From contig BJGZ01000009.1 of NCBI GenBank assembly GCA_014191195.1, positions 1 through 64,000 of the forward strand: a stretch of DNA of 64,000 nucleotides, given 5' to 3'. The stretch is from Chlorobiota bacterium. GTDB taxonomy: Bacteria; Bacteroidota; Ignavibacteria; Kapaibacteriales; UBA961. Positions 60,892-64,000 of the stretch are shown piece by piece (the stretch's first letter is position 1; each line of letters begins with the position of its first letter). A program made the position numbers and the translations under genes. A model generated the notes under the pieces. It saw only the letters and a list, made by a program, of their open reading frames with translations. It was not told the DNA's origin and made no database searches.

Positions 60892-61614
60892 ATGAATAGA
60901 TTTATAATAGGTATTATACTGTTACTATGTACTTCAGAAAGAGGCATTTCTCAAACTCTAGATCTAACATTTGTAGATAATAATAGTCCAAAACCGCTTA
61001 CATTAACAATGGGGTTTAGATCAGGTGCGACATTGGGAATAGATACAGTTTATGGAGAGAAAGAATTACCACCTTTTCAACCCGTTGGTACTGGACATGC
61101 AGTAATAGTTATGGATTTGGATAAAAGCAGGACATATTCAAGTTCTATAGATCTATATGCTTATAAAGATATAAGAAGTATGGAACCTATTAATACAGCT
61201 GATACGTTTTGGATTGCATTATCACCTTGGACACAAGATAGAAAACAAATGGAATTTACATGGAATTGGCCTCTAGATAATGGCTTAGATTCTATTGTAA
61301 TTATGGATAAAGGCGGTTTTGCATTTAAGACTACATTAAATTCTAGCAAATCCATAATAATTAAACCAAATGATCTTGGGGTAGGTGCTATTACAATTGA
61401 AAACTATTATGTAATCATGTATAGAAGTAAATCAGTGAATTCCATAGAAAACGAAGCAAGTAAAGATGAATATTTTAACGTATATACATTACTTGGACAC
61501 TGTGTTTTGTCTCATGTCAAATACGATGATATGCTTGTTATATTACAAGAAATGCAAAACGGCTTATATATATTACAATCCCCTACACAAATACTGAAAA
61601 TCAGAAATTTCTAA
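60892..61614 (+). CDS. small secreted protein with the shared ELPPxxP module
   Basis: A 240-residue protein starting MNRFIIGIILLLCTSERGIS (signal peptide). The body (about residues 22-185) has LDLTFVDNNSPKPLTLTMGF, DTVYGEKELPPFQPVGTG, MEFTWNWPLDNGLDSIVIMD and FAFKTTL. It resembles, strand for strand, modules in the two large surface proteins at 46501 and 57739. The last 45 residues (YFNVYTLLGHCVLSHV, MQNGLYILQSPTQ) look like a worn T9SS sorting domain. The ATG at 60892 is chosen because it follows the terminator and gives a clean signal peptide. Its stop lies five bases before the flavoprotein ATG. Confidence 0.7.
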   Translation: MNRFIIGIILLLCTSERGISQTLDLTFVDNNSPKPLTLTMGFRSGATLGIDTVYGEKELPPFQPVGTGHAVIVMDLDKSRTYSSSIDLYAYKDIRSMEPINTADTFWIALSPWTQDRKQMEFTWNWPLDNGLDSIVIMDKGGFAFKTTLNSSKSIIIKPNDLGVGAITIENYYVIMYRSKSVNSIENEASKDEYFNVYTLLGHCVLSHVKYDDMLVILQEMQNGLYILQSPTQILKIRNF

Positions 61615-61619
61615 AAGAA

Positions 61620-63818
61620 ATGAATAAATTACATCCATCACAACATCAAACTGATTTTTTAACCTTCATGGCAAAGAAGTCAGAATTACTTGCAAATACC
61701 TATGTAGATTTACAAAAAAGAATTAAAAAGGGAAATGAATATTCACAGTGCTTAATAGATATTGCAATAACTATTGAGGAATATATTGCTACATTTTTAC
61801 AAGATACAGTCGGTTATGATGCATTAAAACAAAAACTACTCGTAGAAAAATCAATCATAAAAGCTAAGACAGATTTTACAAAAAAAGCATTGATTAGAAA
61901 TAGAGGTATATTATTAGGTGATAAAGCTTTAAACAATCCAATCGATACATTGGAAAGTCTATGTAAACAATTGCATATTACTATTACAGCTGATAAAGAA
62001 TTAGATTTCTCCAATATCGCATTGTATATACTATCTCTATCAGAGGACAAACAAGAGGATTTAATTAAAAAAGCTGAAGAGATTTACTTTTCGCTTAGAG
62101 AAAAAGGGAAAATAAGTAATTGGATAAGTGAATTTGCAGCTCATAAATTAGATTATGAACATCTTGAAAAAGCTGAAATAGAAGAAATAGATGGAATAGT
62201 AAGTTATAGTTCAACTCATCATCGTAAAAGAGATGGTTTTGCTTTAACAGATCGAAGAGGACCAACTCGCGACATAACAAAGCATATAGACTATTGCGTG
62301 ATATGTCATGAAAGAGAAAAAGACTCTTGTTCTAAAGGGTTACATGAAAAAGATGGATCTATAAAGAAAAATGCCTTAGGAGTAGATATTAAAGGATGTC
62401 CACTCGATGAAAAAATCAGTGAAATGCACTTCTTAAGAAGAGAAGGTTATCCAATTGCTGCATTAGCAATGATAATGTTAGATAATCCTATGTGTGCAGG
62501 GACAGGACATCGTATTTGTAATGATTGTATGAAAGGTTGTATATTTCAAAAACAAGATCCTGTAAATATTCCTAATGTAGAAACATCTGTTTTATCTGAT
62601 ATTCTAAATTTAAAAGATGGATTAGAACTATATGGTTTTTTAATGCAGTGGAATCCACTTAAAGTAGAAAGACCATATGCATTAGATTATAATGGTAATA
62701 AAGTTCTTGTTGTAGGATTAGGTCCAGCAGGATATACATTATCGCATTATCTATTGAATGAAGGCTTTGCTGTTGTAGCAGCTGAAGGCTTAAAAGTAGA
62801 ATCTGCTTTAGACATATATAATCTCAATAAAGAGTCAAACTTACCTTCATTTAAAGATGTAATAGAGAAAGAATTAGATGAGAGAATAATATCTGGATTT
62901 GGAGGTGTAAGTGAATATGGAATTACATCAAGATGGGATAAGAACTTTTTAACAGTATTACAATTACTATTAGAAAGACGTAAGAATTTTAAGGTATTAG
63001 ATGGAATTCGATTTGGTGGTACAATTACAGTAGAGGATGCATGGAAAATTGGTTTTACCCATATTGCTTTAGCTACAGGTGCTGGTAAACCAACCTTGAT
63101 ACGCTTAAAAAACAATTTAAGTAGAGGATTAAGAAAAGCTTCTGATTTTTTAATGGCTTTACAATTAACCGGTGCAGCAAGAAAAGATTCTCTGTCAAAT
63201 TTACAAATATCATTGCCAGCAATAGTAATTGGTGGTGGTTTAACTGCAATAGATACAGCTACAGAAACATTGGCATACTATCCAATTCAAGTTGAAAAGT
63301 TTTATGAAAATGCCAAAACATTGTTAGAAATAGATAAAGATTACTTAATCAATACATTTGATGAAGAGGAATTATCACAAGCCATCATATTCTTTGCACA
63401 TGGTAAGATTATTCATGAAACAAGAAAAAAGGCAAAAGAAAACAATGAAAAACCAGATTTTTTACCTTTTTTGAAAGAATGGGGTGGAGTTACTTTGGTT
63501 TATCGTAAAAATCTACAAAGTTCACCAGCATATCGATTGAATCATGAAGAAATAAATGAAGCATTAGAAGAAGGAATTAAGATAATTGAAAATCTTAATC
63601 CAGTAGAATGTATATTAAATGATTTCCATGCTATAGAATCAGTACGGTTTATAGATTCTACAAGATCAGATAAAGAAATAATACTTCCAGCCAAAACAGT
63701 ATTTGTGGCTGCAGGTACTTCGCCAAATATTACATATGAAAAAGAATATCCTAAAACATTCAGAATGCAAGAATCTACAGGATATTATCAGCCTTATAAA
63801 GCAATGCTCACAGCATAA
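61620..63818 (+). CDS. GltD-like FAD/NAD(P) oxidoreductase with helical N-terminal extension, apparently incomplete at the C-terminus
   Basis: A 732-residue protein. Residues about 1-215 are helical and charged, with no recognised domain. Residues about 224-320 have cysteines in DYCVICHEREKDSC, KGCPLDEK, NPMCAGTGHRICNDCMKGC, like the iron-sulfur part of glutamate synthase small subunits. The FAD motif VLVVGLGPAGYTLSHYL starts at about 360, and the NAD(P) motif AIVIGGGLTAIDTATE lies near 540. The protein stops soon after VFVAAGTSP. The final GD-x-x-x-G stretch that closes the FAD site in this fold is not seen. Neither other frame downstream restores it. The gene may be shortened, or the family may end differently. 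Confidence 0.75.
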   Translation: MNKLHPSQHQTDFLTFMAKKSELLANTYVDLQKRIKKGNEYSQCLIDIAITIEEYIATFLQDTVGYDALKQKLLVEKSIIKAKTDFTKKALIRNRGILLGDKALNNPIDTLESLCKQLHITITADKELDFSNIALYILSLSEDKQEDLIKKAEEIYFSLREKGKISNWISEFAAHKLDYEHLEKAEIEEIDGIVSYSSTHHRKRDGFALTDRRGPTRDITKHIDYCVICHEREKDSCSKGLHEKDGSIKKNALGVDIKGCPLDEKISEMHFLRREGYPIAALAMIMLDNPMCAGTGHRICNDCMKGCIFQKQDPVNIPNVETSVLSDILNLKDGLELYGFLMQWNPLKVERPYALDYNGNKVLVVGLGPAGYTLSHYLLNEGFAVVAAEGLKVESALDIYNLNKESNLPSFKDVIEKELDERIISGFGGVSEYGITSRWDKNFLTVLQLLLERRKNFKVLDGIRFGGTITVEDAWKIGFTHIALATGAGKPTLIRLKNNLSRGLRKASDFLMALQLTGAARKDSLSNLQISLPAIVIGGGLTAIDTATETLAYYPIQVEKFYENAKTLLEIDKDYLINTFDEEELSQAIIFFAHGKIIHETRKKAKENNEKPDFLPFLKEWGGVTLVYRKNLQSSPAYRLNHEEINEALEEGIKIIENLNPVECILNDFHAIESVRFIDSTRSDKEIILPAKTVFVAAGTSPNITYEKEYPKTFRMQESTGYYQPYKAMLTA

Positions 63819-63837
63819 TATCATAGCTATATGATAT
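63818..63837. repeat. AT-rich hairpin after the flavoprotein stop
   Basis: ATATCATA and TATGATAT form an 8-bp stem around GCTA directly at the TAA stop. There is no T run, so terminator function is doubtful. Confidence 0.3.
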
Positions 63838-63881
63838 CAAAATCGGTAGATTTACATCGTACCTAAATTAAGAGAAAGAAT

Positions 63882-64000
63882 ATGTATAAAGATACAGAAG
63901 CCATAATAGAAAATGTATTTACCTTGCCGGTGATTCAGCAAGAAATGCCGATTATTACTAATCGTAGACCAGAATGGTTAAAAGTTAAAGCCCCTGGCGG
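63882..64000 (+). CDS. lipA: lipoyl synthase, N-terminal part (runs off window edge)
   Basis: The frame starts at ATG 63882 after AGAGAAAG and is open to the window end (39 codons). It contains TNRRPEWLKVKAPGG, the opening of lipoyl synthases, which lies before the auxiliary iron-sulfur cluster cysteines. LipA inserts sulfur into octanoyl groups on E2 and H proteins. The radical-SAM CxxxCxxC motif would lie beyond the window. The E1 enzyme at 43 kb belongs to a lipoate-dependent complex. Confidence 0.85.
   Translation, partial: MYKDTEAIIENVFTLPVIQQEMPIITNRRPEWLKVKAPG

Noticed and set aside
1-64000. Search for CRISPR arrays, insertion sequences, toxin-antitoxin pairs and phage genes
   Set aside because: No regular spacer-repeat structure, transposase motifs or phage structural genes were seen; apart from the recombinase at 474-1319 there is no mobile-element gene.

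Overview
The window is AT-rich bacterial DNA, with roughly one third G+C by eye. It comes from a Gram-negative member of the Bacteroidota/Chlorobiota group; I would guess Ignavibacteria- or Kapabacteria-like. The reasons are many secreted proteins ending in type IX secretion (T9SS) sorting domains, a BamA-family outer-membrane protein, an Omp28-like protein, families common in that group (DUF2892, DUF6132, DUF1573, DUF2795, a DUF6588-like protein) and a TTG-N20-TATCTTTG promoter of the Bacteroidota type before the single tRNA gene. No rRNA operon, CRISPR array or insertion sequence is visible.

Layout. 0-1.3 kb: a more GC-rich edge with the first 106 codons of an MmeI/type IIG-like restriction-modification protein, a 54-bp attC-like hairpin and an XerD/IntI-related tyrosine recombinase. 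1.4-6.2 kb: ychF, a Crp/Fnr regulator gene broken by an in-frame stop, a sulfur/redox cluster (DUF2892, a methyltransferase, DUF6132, two small rhodaneses and a rhodanese-thioredoxin lipoprotein) and ssb. 6.3-19.6 kb: housekeeping genes (split transketolase with a lipoprotein gene between its halves, oligopeptidase F, thiamine pyrophosphokinase, rpiB, anmK, dapB, a GlcNAc-kinase-like gene, mnmG). This block also holds a DnaA-box-rich, gene-free segment at 11.43-11.75 kb and a near-perfect parS site directly upstream of mnmG, so the region may lie close to the chromosome origin.

19.9-35.4 kb: secreted and envelope proteins. These include three T9SS cargo proteins in a row (Omp28-like, beta-propeller/Ig, GH18 chitinase), a 1338-residue VWA/beta-propeller/OmpA protein, a YARHG protein and a phosphodiester-glycosidase-like protein. 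35.5-45.3 kb: a photolyase-like protein with apparently permuted domain order, mnmE, a BamA/TamA protein, gatB, a branched-chain aminotransferase and a fused 2-oxoacid dehydrogenase E1. 45.3-61.6 kb: tRNA-Arg(CCG), a TPR membrane protein and a surface-protein locus with a 2426-residue Pmp-like beta-helix protein, a duplicated-domain protein carrying a dockerin-like region, a cohesin-like protein and two further proteins sharing a beta-sandwich-like module. 61.6-64 kb: a GltD-like flavoprotein that looks C-terminally incomplete, and the start of lipA.

Connections. Thiamine pyrophosphokinase makes the cofactor used by transketolase and the E1 enzyme. RpiB and transketolase both serve the pentose phosphate pathway. 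AnmK and the GlcNAc-kinase-like protein could both act in cell-wall sugar recycling. MnmE and MnmG form one tRNA-modifying complex. IlvE, the fused E1 and LipA fit branched-chain 2-oxoacid metabolism. The most promising candidate for an undescribed system is the surface locus at 46.5-61.6 kb, with its shared modules and adjacent dockerin-like and cohesin-like domains. The origin/parS pair and the attC-like site beside the recombinase are the best small-scale finds.
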